This document shows positions 8,084-16,309 of a DNA stretch of 64,000 nucleotides, piece after piece; the first letter of the stretch is position 1, and each line of letters starts with the position of its first letter. This stretch comes from Actinopolymorpha sp. NPDC004070 (GTDB lineage: Bacteria > Actinomycetota > Actinomycetes > Propionibacteriales > Actinopolymorphaceae), in assembly GCF_040610475.1 (NCBI RefSeq), contig NZ_JBEXMJ010000005.1, positions 195,631-259,630 of the forward strand, written 5' to 3'. The position numbers and the translations under genes are program-made. The notes below the pieces were generated by a model. It was not told the DNA's origin. It did not search any database and saw nothing but the letters and a program-made list of their open reading frames with translations.

Positions 8084-9424
8084 ATGGCGGCACTACCGAG
8101 TCGACGGGACGTCCTGCGAGGCGCCGGCCTGCTGGCCGCCGCGGGCGCCGTTGGCGGCAGCCTGTCCGGCTGCGCCGAGCAGCTCCAGTCGGGCTTCACC
8201 GGGACGGCGCCGAGCGCCGACGTACTCACGTACTGGAATCTCCTGGGCGGCGGCGACGGCGTTCGCATGCAGGAGATGGAAGGGGTCTACCGCAAGCAGC
8301 GGCCCGACGTGGACCTGCGCGCGGTGACTCTCACGTGGGGCAACCCCTACTACACGAAGCTTTCCCTGGCCACCCTCGGCGCGCAGCCGCCGGATGTGGC
8401 CATCTCGCACCTGACCCGGGTGCCGACGCTGGTCGCCGCCGGACTGCTCCAGCCGTTCGAGCCCGAGGACCTGGCCCGGCACGGGATGTCGAAGGACAAG
8501 TTCGTCCAGCGAGCCATCGAGCGGGCCACCATCGACGGCAAGATCTACGCCATCCCGCTCGACACCCACCCGTTCGTGATGTTCTACAACACCAAGATCT
8601 GCAAGCAGGCCGGCCTGCTCGCCGACGACGGGTCGCTGAAGCCGATCGACAGTGAGGACGCGCTGGTCGAGGCGCTCCACAAGGCGAAGGAAGTCACCAA
8701 GAGCTGGGGCGGCGCGGTAGCGTCGGTGGCCGACGTGGCCACCCCGTGGCGGTTCTTCTTCAGCCTGTACGGACAGCTCGGCGGCAAGCTCCTGATGGGC
8801 ACCTCGCCCGATGAGATTCTCGAACCCGACAAGGCCGTTCGCGCCGCCAAGCTGATGCGCCGGCTCACCGTCGACGAGAAGGTGATGCCCCCCAACATCG
8901 ACTACGGTGGCGCGATCGCGCAGTTCGCCAACGGCCGTTCGGGATTCTTCTTCCAGGGCGAGTGGGAGATCTCCACCTTCAAGGACGCGAAGATGCCCTT
9001 CAGCATGACGAGGTTCCCCAACCTGATGGGTGGCACCTACGCCGTGCAGGCCGACTCGCACACGTTCGTGCTGCCCAGCAAGGAGGCGTACGAACGCCCG
9101 CGGCTGGACCTCGTGCTGGACTTCGTACGTTCGATGCTCGACCAGGGCATGACCTGGGCCGAGGGTGGTCACGTTCCCAGCTGGCTTCCGGTTCAGCAGA
9201 GTGAGAAGTACCGCGAGCTCAAACCGCAGTCGAACTACGTGGGTGCGGCCGAGAGCGCGGTCTACGACCCGCCGGCGTGGTACTCCGGCTCCGGCTCCAA
9301 CTTCGAGATGGTCGCCGGCTCCGCACTCGGCGGGGTGCTGAGCGGCCGTACGCAACCCGAGGCCGCGATCCACCAGATCCAGGTGGGCATCTCCAAGATG
9401 GCCCGCACCCCGGCACCCGTCTAG
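8084..9424 (+). CDS. Sugar ABC transporter substrate-binding lipoprotein
   Basis: Family-1 extracellular solute-binding protein, 446 aa. The N-terminus has a Tat motif (SRRDVLRGAG), a hydrophobic core and a lipobox (GGSLSGC). Further markers are VLTYWNLLGGGDG at the start of the mature domain, AIPLDTHPFVMFYNTKICK and the C-terminal VSGWLPV-type segment (HVPSWLPVQQS). The ATG at 8084 is preceded by GGAGGTG; the open frame upstream of it has no homology. Two permease genes follow in order, so this is the ligand-capturing part of a carbohydrate importer, probably for arabino-oligosaccharides given the divergent GH51 gene (inference). Confidence 0.92.
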   Translation: MAALPSRRDVLRGAGLLAAAGAVGGSLSGCAEQLQSGFTGTAPSADVLTYWNLLGGGDGVRMQEMEGVYRKQRPDVDLRAVTLTWGNPYYTKLSLATLGAQPPDVAISHLTRVPTLVAAGLLQPFEPEDLARHGMSKDKFVQRAIERATIDGKIYAIPLDTHPFVMFYNTKICKQAGLLADDGSLKPIDSEDALVEALHKAKEVTKSWGGAVASVADVATPWRFFFSLYGQLGGKLLMGTSPDEILEPDKAVRAAKLMRRLTVDEKVMPPNIDYGGAIAQFANGRSGFFFQGEWEISTFKDAKMPFSMTRFPNLMGGTYAVQADSHTFVLPSKEAYERPRLDLVLDFVRSMLDQGMTWAEGGHVPSWLPVQQSEKYRELKPQSNYVGAAESAVYDPPAWYSGSGSNFEMVAGSALGGVLSGRTQPEAAIHQIQVGISKMARTPAPV

Positions 9425-9504
9425 CGCCTCACGTTCCAGACCCCGACCCGCGGCCGACCAAGGTCGTACGTACGCCAGTTCCTTCGAGCATCTCGGGAGG
9501 TCTT

Positions 9505-10437
9505 GTGGGCACCTCGACAGTCGCGCCCGAGACCGCGGCAGACTCCGGTGCCGGCCAGCGGCGCCAGGGGCGACCGGTCCTTGCCGGCCTGGCGTTCCTC
9601 GCGCCGTTCCTCGTCCTCTACGCCCTCTTCCTGATCGGGCCGAGCGCGTACGGACTGGTGATGAGCTTCTTCAACACCAGTCTGGTGAAGGGCGGGCTGG
9701 GCAGTTTCGCCGGGCTGTCCAACTACGCCGCGGCCTTCGGCGACCCGCAGTTCTGGGCGTCGCTGTGGCACACGGTGTGGTTCACCATCCTCACCACGCC
9801 ACCGCTGGTGGTTCTCGCCCTGGTGTTCGCGCTGCTGGCCGACCGGGCGAGGAAGGGACGCTGGTTCTTCCGGCTGGCGTTCTTCGCACCGTACGTGTTG
9901 CCGTCGGCGGTCGTGGCGCTGATCTGGAACTGGGTCTACACCCCCGACCTCGGACTGCTCTCCGACGTGGTGACCCGGCTCGGTATGACTCCGCCCGTCT
10001 GGCTCGGCGACCCGAACTGGGCGATGATCTCGGTGGCCCTCACCACCGTGTGGTGGACGCTCGGCTTCAACTTCGTTCTCTACCTCGCCGGCCTGCAGGA
10101 CATCCCGCGCGAGCTGTACGAAGCGGCCTCCATCGACGGTGCCACGCCGTGGCAGCAGATCACCCGGATCACCGTTCCGTTGCTCGGCCGGACGACCACG
10201 CTGGTGGCGGTGCTGCAGGTGATCGCCTCGCTGAAGATCTTCGACCAGATCTACCTGATGACCAGCGGCGGACCGGACTTCGCGACCCGGCCCACCATCC
10301 AGTACATCTACGACGTCGGCTTCACCGACTACCGGGTCGGCTACGGATCGGCGGTGTCCATGCTGCTGTTCGTGCTGATCCTGGTGGTCTCGCTGGTGTG
10401 GTTCGCACTCGTCCGCCGTCAGGAGAGGGACGCCTGA
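9505..10437 (+). CDS. Sugar ABC transporter permease (MalF/UgpA type)
   Basis: Binding-protein-dependent transport inner-membrane component, 310 aa, with six predicted membrane helices. Helix 1 is FLAPFLVLYALFLIGPSAYG. The EAA loop that contacts the ATPase is ELYEAASIDGATPWQQIT. The GTG at 9505 has GGGAGG 4 nt upstream. The stop is followed within 1 nt by the next permease, so the two are coupled. No ATPase gene lies in the cluster, as is common for actinobacterial sugar importers that share one MsmK/MsiK-type ATPase encoded elsewhere. Confidence 0.92.
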   Translation: MGTSTVAPETAADSGAGQRRQGRPVLAGLAFLAPFLVLYALFLIGPSAYGLVMSFFNTSLVKGGLGSFAGLSNYAAAFGDPQFWASLWHTVWFTILTTPPLVVLALVFALLADRARKGRWFFRLAFFAPYVLPSAVVALIWNWVYTPDLGLLSDVVTRLGMTPPVWLGDPNWAMISVALTTVWWTLGFNFVLYLAGLQDIPRELYEAASIDGATPWQQITRITVPLLGRTTTLVAVLQVIASLKIFDQIYLMTSGGPDFATRPTIQYIYDVGFTDYRVGYGSAVSMLLFVLILVVSLVWFALVRRQERDA

Positions 10438-10438
10438 G

Positions 10439-11338
10439 ATGACCACCACCACCACCGTCGCCGAACGAAACCAGGACCGCGGCGCCCGGCCGGGCGACGA
10501 ACTCCGCACCACCAGCGGCCGGGAGCGCGTCTTCAACCGGGTCTGCGTCGGCGTCCTCATCGCGTTCTCGCTGCTGTGGCTGGTGCCGCTGCTGTGGGCG
10601 CTGGACACCTCGCTGAAGCCGGAGGGCGAGACCACCAAGGTGCCGGTCACCTGGCTGATCGACAGCCCCACGCTGGCGGCCTACGCCAAGGTGCTCAAGG
10701 CCGGGAACGTCCTGCAGTGGTACGCCAACAGCTTCATCATCTCGATCCTGGTCGCCGCCTTGTCGGTGGTGACCGCGAGCATGGCGGCGTTCGCCCTGTC
10801 CCGGATCCGTTTCCGCGGCAGCAACGCGGTGTTCTGGGTCATCCTGGCCGGCATCATGATTCCCGGGCAGGCGCTGATCGTGCCGCTGTTCCGGGAGTTC
10901 GCCGCGGTCGGCATGATCGACACCTACTGGGCGGTGATCCTGCCGCAGATCGCCGCGCCGGTCGCCGTCTTCGTCTTCAAGCAGTTCTTCGACGGCATCC
11001 CCCGGGAGCTGGAGGAGGCCGCGCTGGTCGACGGGGCGAGCAGGTTCCACATCTTCGCGCGGATCTTCCTGCCGCTGTCGCGGCCGGCGATCTCGGCGGT
11101 GTCGATCTTCACGTTCGTGTGGTCGTGGAACAACTTCCTGTGGCCGCTGCTGGTGCTGACGAGCACGCCGCTGATGACACTGCCGGTGGGGCTGGCGACG
11201 GTTTCCAGCGCGTACGGCATCCAGTACGCCTCGATCATGGCCTCGGCCATCCTTGGCGCACTCCCCCTGCTGGTGGTCTTCCTGCTCTTCCAGCGGCGGA
11301 TCGTCGAGGGCATCGCCGGCACCGGCCTGAAGGGCTGA
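10439..11338 (+). CDS. Sugar ABC transporter permease (MalG/UgpE type)
   Basis: Second inner-membrane component, 299 aa. After a short cytoplasmic N-terminus it has six helices; the EAA loop reads ELEEAALVDGASRFHIFARI and the family segment FTFVWSWNNFLWPLLV follows. It begins one base after the stop of the first permease. Together with the binding protein and first permease it completes an importer apart from the ATPase. It converges on the MFS gene that follows. Confidence 0.92.
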   Translation: MTTTTTVAERNQDRGARPGDELRTTSGRERVFNRVCVGVLIAFSLLWLVPLLWALDTSLKPEGETTKVPVTWLIDSPTLAAYAKVLKAGNVLQWYANSFIISILVAALSVVTASMAAFALSRIRFRGSNAVFWVILAGIMIPGQALIVPLFREFAAVGMIDTYWAVILPQIAAPVAVFVFKQFFDGIPRELEEAALVDGASRFHIFARIFLPLSRPAISAVSIFTFVWSWNNFLWPLLVLTSTPLMTLPVGLATVSSAYGIQYASIMASAILGALPLLVVFLLFQRRIVEGIAGTGLKG

Positions 11339-11366
11339 CCGCCCGGGCGCCGTCAGGCGGTGACCG

Positions 11367-12629
11367 TCAGGGCGACAGGGCGGGCTTGCCCCCGGCCGGG
11401 GCGTGGTCGCGGTCCGGCAGGAGTTCGGCCCGGCTGATCGCCGGGGTGAACAGCATCCACACCGCGGTCACCGCGAGGCACACCAGGCACCCGGCGCCGA
11501 CGGCGACGAGGTTGGTGAACCCCACCAGCAGACCGAAGGCGGCCGTCCCGAGCGGCGTCATCGCGGTGGACAGCACGGTCACCACGCTCTGAACGCGCCC
11601 GAGAACGTCCGGCCGGGTGGCGGTGAGCAGCAGCCCGCTGAGGATGGCGTTGGACGGGCCGAGACACAGCGACCACCAGGCCACCGACGCGCACACCAGC
11701 CACAGGTCGGTGGCGAACACCAGCCCGGCGAACCCGGGCAGCGCCGCGACCAGCCACAGCGCCAGCGCCAGTCCCGACCTGGACGGCGGCCGCAGCAGCG
11801 TGCCCACCAGGCCGCCGGCGATCAGGCCGCCGCCGAGGAAACCCGCCGCCACGCCGTACCCCGCGGCACCCCACTGGAGGTTCTCCGCCTTCAGCGCCAG
11901 GCCGACCGTCTCCATCGGCACCGAGACGGCGTTGAGGACCAGGGTCACCACCGCCAGCCCGCGCAGCAGCGGATGACCGGCGACGTAATGCAGCCCGTCG
12001 CCGAGTGCCCGGCGCATCCGGGGTCGCTCCTCCGCCCGCTGGATGGGGTACTTCGGGCGTACGAACACCAGGATCGCGAAGCAGAGCAGGAACGTCGCGG
12101 AGTTGACGTACGCCGCGAGGGCGAACCCGCCGAGGGCGACCAGCACCCCGCCGAGGCCCCGGCCGCCGGCCTCGGCGATGCTGCGGACGAGCTGGCGGAT
12201 CGCCGCGCCCCTGGGGAGCTGGTGGTGCGGCAGCAGGACCGCGAGGTAGCTGTTGGCCGCCGGGAGATAGAACGCGTCGATGGTGCCGAACACCACGCCG
12301 AGGGCGATCAGCAGCGCGGCCGTCGGCCGGGCGCCGCCGGTGGTGAGGAACGCACCGGTGAGGGCTACTCCGCCGGCGGCGAGGTCGGCGGCGAGCATGA
12401 TGCGACGGGCACCGCGCAGGTCGGCCAGCACCCCGCCGAGCAGCATGAGCAGCACCCGGGGAACCCCGGCGGCGGCCAGCACGATGCCGGTGAGACGCGG
12501 GTCGCCGAGCTGGGCCGCGGACCAGCCGACGGCGATCCACCAGACGTTGTCGCCGACGAAGCTGAGGCCGCGGGCGAGGAGGTAGCCGAGGAAGCGTGGC
12601 CGGCCGACTGCAGCCCGCGGCGTTCGCAC
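11367..12629 (-). CDS. MFS transporter (exporter-like)
   Basis: Major facilitator superfamily protein, 420 aa, with about 12 hydrophobic helices. The N-terminal helix FLGYLLARGLSFVGDNVWWI and the loop GGVLADLRGARRIML (motif-A-like) fit the enterobactin-exporter/MFS_3 group. I use the GTG at 12629, which has GAGGGAGAG upstream; the frame is open for about 65 further codons that look like non-coding arginine-rich translation. Substrate unknown. It is convergent with the sugar importer and shares a long upstream region with the divergent dehydratase gene. Confidence 0.85.
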   Translation of the reverse strand: MRTPRAAVGRPRFLGYLLARGLSFVGDNVWWIAVGWSAAQLGDPRLTGIVLAAAGVPRVLLMLLGGVLADLRGARRIMLAADLAAGGVALTGAFLTTGGARPTAALLIALGVVFGTIDAFYLPAANSYLAVLLPHHQLPRGAAIRQLVRSIAEAGGRGLGGVLVALGGFALAAYVNSATFLLCFAILVFVRPKYPIQRAEERPRMRRALGDGLHYVAGHPLLRGLAVVTLVLNAVSVPMETVGLALKAENLQWGAAGYGVAAGFLGGGLIAGGLVGTLLRPPSRSGLALALWLVAALPGFAGLVFATDLWLVCASVAWWSLCLGPSNAILSGLLLTATRPDVLGRVQSVVTVLSTAMTPLGTAAFGLLVGFTNLVAVGAGCLVCLAVTAVWMLFTPAISRAELLPDRDHAPAGGKPALSP

Positions 12630-12980
12630 CGTCTCTCCCTCGTCCTCTCGTCCCGACCCGGCACCTGTGCACCTGGCTACCCGGCGTACGGATGCGTGCC
12701 AGTTTGGCGTGCGTGCCAATGTTGCATGCCCGTGGCCGGGGCGCGACGTCTTCGCGCCCACGACTGGCCGTGCGACCGGTATCCGAGACGACGTGCCACG
12801 CTCCGCATCGCCGCAGGCACGCACCGCCCATGCCCGCCCATGCCGGGTGGCCGGCCGGCGACCGTCAACGGCAAACCAGCGACCGCGATACGTCTGATGT
12901 CTAGGCTTTGCTCACGGGACGGATCCCTAGACTGTCGCCGGCGTTGTCGTACGCGGTGAACCGACCGAAGGAGCAGTGTG
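12630..12980. promoter_or_regulatory. Divergent control region between MFS gene and sugar-acid dehydratase
   Basis: This 351-bp gap has no convincing gene. It contains the palindrome TTGGC-GTGCGT-GCCAA at 12704-12719, flanked by a second GCGTGCCA copy at about 12694-12701, and an inverted repeat GTCTAGG (12899-12905) / CCTAGAC (12926-12932) close to the dehydratase. The second arm contains TAGACT, a possible -10 box, giving a leader of about 40 nt with AGGAG before the ATG. Confidence 0.45.
12704..12719. promoter_or_regulatory. Palindrome TTGGCGTGCGTGCCAA (candidate operator)
   Basis: Perfect 5-bp arms (TTGGC/GCCAA) around a 6-bp centre, with an overlapping near copy just upstream. It lies nearer the MFS start than the dehydratase start. 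Regulator unknown. Confidence 0.35.
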
Positions 12981-14714
12981 ATGACAGGGGAGACGAACGG
13001 CCTACGCAGCCGGGCCTGGTTCGGTGCGACCGGCCGCACGGGCATGGCCCACCGGTCCTGGATGCGCAACCAGGGCTTCGGCCAGGAGGTCTTCGACGGG
13101 CGGCCGGTCATCGGCATCGCCACCACCTGGTCCGAGCTCGCCCCCTGCAACGCCCACCTGCACCGGGTGGCCGAGGCGGTCAAGCGGGGCGTGTGGCAGG
13201 CAGGTGGCTTCCCGCTGGAGTTCCCGGCGCTCGCGCTCGGTGAGTCGCTGCTGCGTCCGACGGCGATGTTCTACCGCAACCTCCTCGCCATGGAGGCCGA
13301 GGAGATGATGCGGGCCAACCCGCTCGACGGCACCGTCTTGCTGTCCGGCTGCGACAAGACCACCCCGGGCCTGCTGATGGCGGCCGCCTCGGTCGACCTG
13401 CCCTCGGTCATGGTCACCGGCGGCCCGATGCTGAACGGCAAGTACCGCGGCCAGGACGTCGGCTCGGGCACCCACGTGTGGAAGTTCGAGGAAGACCTCA
13501 AGACCGGCAAGATGACCCAGGAGGAGTGCTACTTCGCCGAGGGGTGCATGGCCCGCTCCAACGGCCACTGCATGACGATGGGCACCGCGTCAACCATGGC
13601 TTGCGTCGCCGAGGCACTCGGCATGCAGCTGCCCGGCTCGGCCACCTGGCCGGCCGTGGACGCGCGGCGCTACGAGGTCGCCCAGGAGGCCGGACGGCGG
13701 ATCGTCGGCATGGTCGAGGAGGACCTGCGCCCCAGCCAGATCCTCACCCGCGAGGCGTTCGAGAACGCCATCCGCGCCAACGCCGCGATCGGCGGCTCGA
13801 CCAACGCGATCGTGCACCTGCTCGCCCTGGCCCGCAGGCTCGGCGTCCAGCTCGACCTGGCCGACTTCGACGGGCTCGCCCGGCCGGTGCCGACCCTGGT
13901 CAACCTGATGCCCTCCGGGAAGTACCTCATGGAGGACTTCTGCTACGCCGGCGGGCTGCCGGTCGTGCTGCGCCAGCTGGCCGAAGCCGGACTTCTGCAC
14001 TCGGAGCAGATCACCGTCACCGGCAAGGGCATCGCCGACAACAACGCCCAGGCCGAGTGCTTCAACCGCGAGGTCATCACCACCATCGAGGAGCCGTTCC
14101 AGGCGGCCGGCACCGGCACCGCCGTCCTGTCGGGCAACCTCGCTCCGAACGGCGCGGTGATCAAGCAGTCGGCGGTCTCGCCGCACCTGCTCAAGCACGA
14201 GGGGCGCGCGCTGGTCTTCGACTCCCCCGAGGACTACCACGCCGTGTCGGAGGACCCCGACATGGACGTGACCGAGAGCGACGTGCTGGTGATCCGGTAC
14301 GCCGGACCGAAGGGCTACCCCGGCATGCCCGAGGTGTCCAACGTGCCGCTGCCCACCAAGCTGCTCAAGGCCGGCGTCACCGACATGGTGCGGGTCTGCG
14401 ACGGACGGATGAGCGGTACGGCGTACGGCACGGTCGTCCTGCACGTCTCGCCGGAGGCCGCGGTCGGCGGGCCGCTGGCCCTCGTCCAGACCGGTGACCG
14501 GATCATCCTCGACGTGCCCGCGCGCAGCATCACCCTCGACGTTTCCGACGAGGAACTGGAACGCCGGCGAGCCGCGTGGCGGGCGCCGGAGCAGAAGTAC
14601 AAGAGCGGGTACGCCTGGCTCTACACGACCCACGTCACCCAGGCGCACGAGGGTGTGGACTTCGACTTCCTGGCCGGCTCCCGCGGCCACGAGGTCCCGC
14701 GCGAGTCCCACTGA
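12981..14714 (+). CDS. IlvD/Edd-family sugar-acid dehydratase (L-arabonate dehydratase-like)
   Basis: Iron-sulfur dehydratase, 577 aa, of the IlvD/Edd family. Cysteines that hold the cluster are visible in SELAPCNAHL, LLSGCDKTTPGLLM and FAEGCMARSNGHCMTMGTAS. The opening WFGATGRTGMAHRSWMRNQG resembles the L-arabonate/D-xylonate dehydratase branch rather than the valine-pathway dihydroxyacid dehydratase, which is an impression from memory of the family. Such enzymes turn an aldonate into a 2-keto-3-deoxy acid. The ATG at 12981 has AGGAG 5 nt upstream, better than the GTG just before it. With two arabinofuranosidases, a dehydrogenase and an SMP-30 lactonase nearby, a role in oxidative arabinose breakdown is likely but inferred. 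Confidence 0.88.
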   Translation: MTGETNGLRSRAWFGATGRTGMAHRSWMRNQGFGQEVFDGRPVIGIATTWSELAPCNAHLHRVAEAVKRGVWQAGGFPLEFPALALGESLLRPTAMFYRNLLAMEAEEMMRANPLDGTVLLSGCDKTTPGLLMAAASVDLPSVMVTGGPMLNGKYRGQDVGSGTHVWKFEEDLKTGKMTQEECYFAEGCMARSNGHCMTMGTASTMACVAEALGMQLPGSATWPAVDARRYEVAQEAGRRIVGMVEEDLRPSQILTREAFENAIRANAAIGGSTNAIVHLLALARRLGVQLDLADFDGLARPVPTLVNLMPSGKYLMEDFCYAGGLPVVLRQLAEAGLLHSEQITVTGKGIADNNAQAECFNREVITTIEEPFQAAGTGTAVLSGNLAPNGAVIKQSAVSPHLLKHEGRALVFDSPEDYHAVSEDPDMDVTESDVLVIRYAGPKGYPGMPEVSNVPLPTKLLKAGVTDMVRVCDGRMSGTAYGTVVLHVSPEAAVGGPLALVQTGDRIILDVPARSITLDVSDEELERRRAAWRAPEQKYKSGYAWLYTTHVTQAHEGVDFDFLAGSRGHEVPRESH

Positions 14715-14737
14715 GGGCTCGGTCACACCTGACGAGG

Positions 14738-14769
14738 AGGGGGCGGGTCCCGAACGGGATCCGCCCCCT
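14738..14769 (+). terminator. Strong hairpin terminator after the dehydratase
   Basis: A 15-bp GC-rich stem (left arm 14738-14752, right arm 14755-14769, one G.T pair) lies 24 bp beyond the dehydratase stop. There is no T-run, as is usual for actinobacterial terminators. Confidence 0.7.
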
Positions 14770-14908
14770 CGCCGCGCCTCCTGCCCGAAGCGAAGGCATT
14801 GCACGTTCGGAGTACGGCTGCCGCGTCCCAGGTCGCCGGTCATCGCCTCACGACTCACCCCCGACGAGTTCCCGCTCGACGACGACGGCGTACGTCGTGT
14901 TCTCCATG

Positions 14909-15475
14909 TCAGTCTCCCTTCGCCGCGCGCCCGAGGCGGATGGCCGAGATGAGGAAGAAGATTGCGCCGGGGATGGCGTAGCCGATCGCGTTGGTCAGCG
15001 CCGGATCGTCGGCGGAGGCGGTGGCGACGAACGACCCGCCGGCGAGTACGGAGATGCCACCGCTGATGATCATCGGCCACTGGCCGCCCATGTCGCGGCG
15101 GGTGACCCCCACGGCCAGCTGAACCAGCCCGGCCGCGATCGCCCATGCCCCCCAGATGCGCAGGACCGCCGGGATGCCGGATGCGTCGGCGAAGCAAAGG
15201 CCGACCGCGGCGAGCAGGCTCACCGCGACGTTCACGTACAGCAGGGTGGACGATCCGGTGGCGCGCGACGCGCGGGCGTCGATGACGGCGGCGGCCACGT
15301 CGAACAGCGGGTAGAGCACGAGCAGCGTCATGGCGAGCGGGCCAAGGTGCTTGGCGGTCGTGAACATCACGAGTGCCCAGACGATCGCGAACCCGAAGCG
15401 GACGAAGTACAGCCGCCGCAGGGCGGACGCCATCGTCGGGATGCCGGGGGCGGCAACGGAGGTCATGTTGGTCAT
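14909..15475 (-). CDS. DUF308/HdeD-like membrane protein
   Basis: Small integral membrane protein, 188 aa, with about six hydrophobic helices (for example LLYVNVAVSLLAAVGLCF and AIPGAIFFLISAIRLG). The layout resembles DUF308/HdeD proteins, whose biochemical role is not established. I use the ATG at 15475, which has GAAAGGACC upstream; a second ATG follows at 15466. It is divergent from a TetR gene, and both promoters carry copies of the same 17-bp motif, so it is very probably a target of that repressor. Confidence 0.8.
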   Translation of the reverse strand: MTNMTSVAAPGIPTMASALRRLYFVRFGFAIVWALVMFTTAKHLGPLAMTLLVLYPLFDVAAAVIDARASRATGSSTLLYVNVAVSLLAAVGLCFADASGIPAVLRIWGAWAIAAGLVQLAVGVTRRDMGGQWPMIISGGISVLAGGSFVATASADDPALTNAIGYAIPGAIFFLISAIRLGRAAKGD

Positions 15476-15536
15476 GGTGGTCCTTTCAGTGGCGCGGAGG
15501 AGAACGCGCCGACGTGCGCCGAGCCGGAGACACTCA

Positions 15537-15566
15537 ACGGTAGAACGAACGTTCTGTCCTCTGTAA
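15537..15566 (-). promoter_or_regulatory. Predicted promoter of the DUF308 gene
   Basis: On the minus strand TTACAG (15566-15561) and TACCGT (15542-15537) are 18 bp apart. The spacer holds the operator-like motif at 15542-15558, so repressor binding would block it. The leader would be about 55 nt and contains the ribosome-binding site. Confidence 0.5.
15542..15558. promoter_or_regulatory. TetR operator copy 1
   Basis: AGAACGAACGTTCTGTC contains a perfect AGAACG-AA-CGTTCT palindrome. It matches the copy at 15594-15610 at 15 of 17 positions; the two start 52 bp apart, close to five helical turns, so dimers would bind the same face of the DNA. Confidence 0.6.
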
Positions 15567-15587
15567 CTCTGGCGGCTCTCTCCGGAC

Positions 15588-15616
15588 TTGTCAAGACCGA
15601 CCGTTCTGTCTAGCGT
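15588..15616 (+). promoter_or_regulatory. Predicted leaderless promoter of the TetR gene
   Basis: TTGTCA (15588-15593) and TAGCGT (15611-15616) are separated by exactly 17 bp. The ATG at 15623 lies 6 nt past the -10 box, where transcription should start, and has no Shine-Dalgarno sequence, so the mRNA is probably leaderless. Confidence 0.6.
15594..15610. promoter_or_regulatory. TetR operator copy 2
   Basis: AGACCGACCGTTCTGTC fills the -35/-10 spacer of the TetR promoter base for base. It shares the CGTTCTGTC half with copy 1 and is less symmetrical on the left, so it may be the weaker site. Confidence 0.55.
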
Positions 15617-15622
15617 GGGCTC

Positions 15623-16219
15623 ATGGCACACGGCACGAGCAAGATCCGAACGTCCGAGGCACGAGACCGGCTCCTTGCCACGGCGAGCAGAATCTTCTAC
15701 GCGGAGGGGATCCACTCCGTCGGCGTCGATCGGATCATCGCCGAGGCGAAAGTGACCCGAGCAACGTTCTACCGGCACTTCCCCGGCAAGGAGGATCTCG
15801 TCCTCGGCTACCTCAAGGCGACCGACCACGCCATCCGCAAGCAGGTGGAAGTCGCCCTCGCCGCCGGCCGACCGGCGCCCGACGCACTCCGGGCCGTTGC
15901 CGAGTCGATCGCCCAGGGCATCCAGTCCGACGGCTTCCGCGGCTGTGCGTTCCTCAACGCCGTGGCCGAGTACCCCGATCCCGACCACCCCGTGCACCAA
16001 GCCGTCCTCGCCCATCGGCAGTGGTTCCTCGACACGGTCAACACCTTGATGGCGAGCATTCAGGAAACCGAGGCCGGGCCCGCCGCGCAGCACTTCGTCA
16101 TGCTTCGCGATGGCGCCATGGCGGCAGGCTGCCTCTCCGACCGGGGACAGACCTGCGAAACCTTCCTCCGCGGCGTCGAGGGACTCATCCGGACTCATGC
16201 CGCACGGCGGCCATCCTGA
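15623..16219 (+). CDS. TetR/AcrR-family repressor
   Basis: TetR-family regulator, 198 aa. The N-terminal helix-turn-helix is clear: LLATASRIFYAEGIHSVGVD, then KVTRATFYRHFPGKEDLVLG. The C-terminal ligand domain has the GFRGCAFLNAVAEYPDPDHPV segment common in one TetR subgroup. It is divergent from the DUF308 membrane protein gene and presumably controls that gene and itself through two 17-bp sites in the shared promoter region. The inducer is unknown. The gene appears to be translated from a leaderless mRNA. Confidence 0.92.
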   Translation: MAHGTSKIRTSEARDRLLATASRIFYAEGIHSVGVDRIIAEAKVTRATFYRHFPGKEDLVLGYLKATDHAIRKQVEVALAAGRPAPDALRAVAESIAQGIQSDGFRGCAFLNAVAEYPDPDHPVHQAVLAHRQWFLDTVNTLMASIQETEAGPAAQHFVMLRDGAMAAGCLSDRGQTCETFLRGVEGLIRTHAARRPS

Positions 16220-16309
16220 GCGGCCTTGCGGGTGCCACACGGATCCGCCGTTACGCCGGGCCCGGCACTCAGCTGTCCTCGAGGTAGTTCTGGCCCTGAC
16301 CAAGCCTTC

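Noticed and set aside
11338..11361. Small hairpin ACCGCC/GGCGGT between the permease and MFS gene as terminator
   Set aside because: Six-bp stem with a 12-nt loop is too weak in DNA this GC-rich.
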